DNA of 64,000 bases. Source: Haliclona indistincta (lineage: Eukaryota > Porifera > Demospongiae > Haplosclerida > Chalinidae). The position numbers and the translations under genes are program-made. The notes below the pieces were generated by a model, which had not been told where the DNA came from, did no database searches, and saw only the letters and a program-made list of their open reading frames with translations. Position 1 is the first letter of the stretch, and the number at the start of each line of letters is the position of its first letter. This document shows positions 63,147 to 64,000 of the stretch, piece after piece. Where the stretch lies: contig OZ024790.1 of NCBI GenBank assembly GCA_964017065.1, positions 9,102,967 to 9,166,966 on the forward strand, written 5' to 3'.

Positions 63147-64000
63147 ATGAAGCCGCTGACTTGTTGCAAGCCATTCCCTCGCGGAGCCACTCTTGTTCTG
63201 GTCTCTTGTACTCTCTTGTTCATTGTGCAGTGGAGTATGTTTGCTGGTCTCAAATTAAGTCTTCAAGGCAGCAGTTTGGAGCATACATTCGAAAGTGTAT
63301 ATTATGTACTGTGGATCTTTCTGCCTGTGTTTGGTTGGATTGCTGAATCATGGATTGGGAGATATAAAGCTATCGTTGTTGGGTTACTCATGAGTAGTGT
63401 AACAGTCATCGTGACTCTGTTTGCATTCATCATGCTGACCTTCGGTTGGACCCCGGTACCAGTTATCTATTTACTGTGCTTAGCAATAATAGTTAGTTTC
63501 GGTGGTTTTTACACTATCATGCTACCATTCACTCTTGATCAAATGATAGGAGCATCAGCTGAGGAGCTCAGTGCTGCAGTACACTGGTACTACTGGAGTT
63601 TTCTATTATCACCATTGATGAATAATGCAATTTATTGTATTAAACTTCATTTCCCAAACACTAAGAGCACTATTCCTATGGTATTTCTTCTAATAGCCTC
63701 TCTGAGTTTGTCAGCTGCTCTGATAATGGACTGCCTGTGTCACAAGTGGTTAGACACTCACGACAAAACTGGCAATCCCATCAAGCTGATCTATCAAGTG
63801 CTCAATTATGCTCGAAGGAACAAGTGTCCTCGACTTCGCAGTGCATTGACATACATTGATGAGGAACACCCTTCACGTATTGACTTTGGGAAGCACAAGT
63901 TTGGAGGACCATTCACAGAAGAAGAGGTGGAGGATGTCAAGACAGTGTTTCGTCTTGTGCCATTATTGTTGGTCTCTCTATTTGGAGCTGTTCTCACTCT
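63147..64000 (+). CDS. POT/SLC15-like transporter T4' (copy B), cut by window end
   Basis: Open from ATG 63147 (MKPLTCCKPFPRG) to the window edge, 284 codons. Upstream DNA is collinear with T4. The first about 65 residues (SLEHTFESVYYVLWIFLPVFG) match T3, not T4 (SLELTLEIVYYV), while YLLCLAIIVS is T4-like. This is a mosaic consistent with gene conversion. A 12-bp in-frame deletion shortens the IATSNELHF loop to IKLHF. Confidence 0.8.
   Translation, partial: MKPLTCCKPFPRGATLVLVSCTLLFIVQWSMFAGLKLSLQGSSLEHTFESVYYVLWIFLPVFGWIAESWIGRYKAIVVGLLMSSVTVIVTLFAFIMLTFGWTPVPVIYLLCLAIIVSFGGFYTIMLPFTLDQMIGASAEELSAAVHWYYWSFLLSPLMNNAIYCIKLHFPNTKSTIPMVFLLIASLSLSAALIMDCLCHKWLDTHDKTGNPIKLIYQVLNYARRNKCPRLRSALTYIDEEHPSRIDFGKHKFGGPFTEEEVEDVKTVFRLVPLLLVSLFGAVLT

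Overview
This is eukaryotic, almost certainly metazoan, DNA. It has spliced genes with short GT-AG introns (about 50-300 bp), a Pol III tRNA gene and several DNA-transposon families. The animal genes are ceramide glucosyltransferase, RICTOR, a SHOC1-type meiotic gene and an ankyrin-Roc-COR-Death protein. The compact introns, the intronless transporter array and the ROCO/Death architecture suggest a sponge (demosponge) or another early-branching invertebrate. That placement is inference. Two runs of exactly 200 N (27982-28181 and 49221-49420) mark scaffold joins.

Layout. 733-4989 (minus): 5' nine exons of UGCG (ceramide glucosyltransferase), divergent from 5369-27357 (plus): a 30-exon SHOC1-like gene (1547 codons, all exon phases consistent). 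Its intron 17 (10939-22078, 11 kb) contains four intronless, tandemly duplicated POT/SLC15-like transporter genes on the same strand (called T1-T4 here). T2 is split by a 1.2 kb foldback transposon. 27358-37541 is transposon-rich: an integrase exon, diverged repeats, a minus-strand HIRAN-like gene or pseudogene, a second copy of the foldback element and a 1.63 kb terminal-inverted-repeat element with a decayed integrase-like gene. 37542-42484 (plus): an ankyrin-Roc-COR-Death gene. 43021-48579 (plus): the first 13 exons of RICTOR, with a tRNA-Gly(CCC) gene in one intron. RICTOR stops short of the second gap.

After the gap at 49420 the sequence restarts inside UGCG and repeats the first locus collinearly to the window end (49421-64000 matches about 4225-21200): UGCG exons 3-1, SHOC1-like exons 1-17, then T1', T2', T3' and a truncated T4'. 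The copies differ by what looks by eye like a few percent, plus presence/absence of at least four mobile insertions. Because the join falls at a gap and cuts RICTOR, locus B is best explained as the second haplotype placed in the same scaffold. A real segmental duplication is the alternative.

UGCG makes glucosylceramide at the Golgi. The SHOC1-like protein is predicted to act in meiotic crossover formation. The POT-like proteins are predicted plasma-membrane or organellar small-peptide/solute carriers. RICTOR is the defining subunit of mTORC2. The ROCO/Death protein is a predicted signalling GTPase. No pathway links these neighbours. The physical links are nesting (transporters inside SHOC1) and the shared head-to-head UGCG/SHOC1 promoter region.
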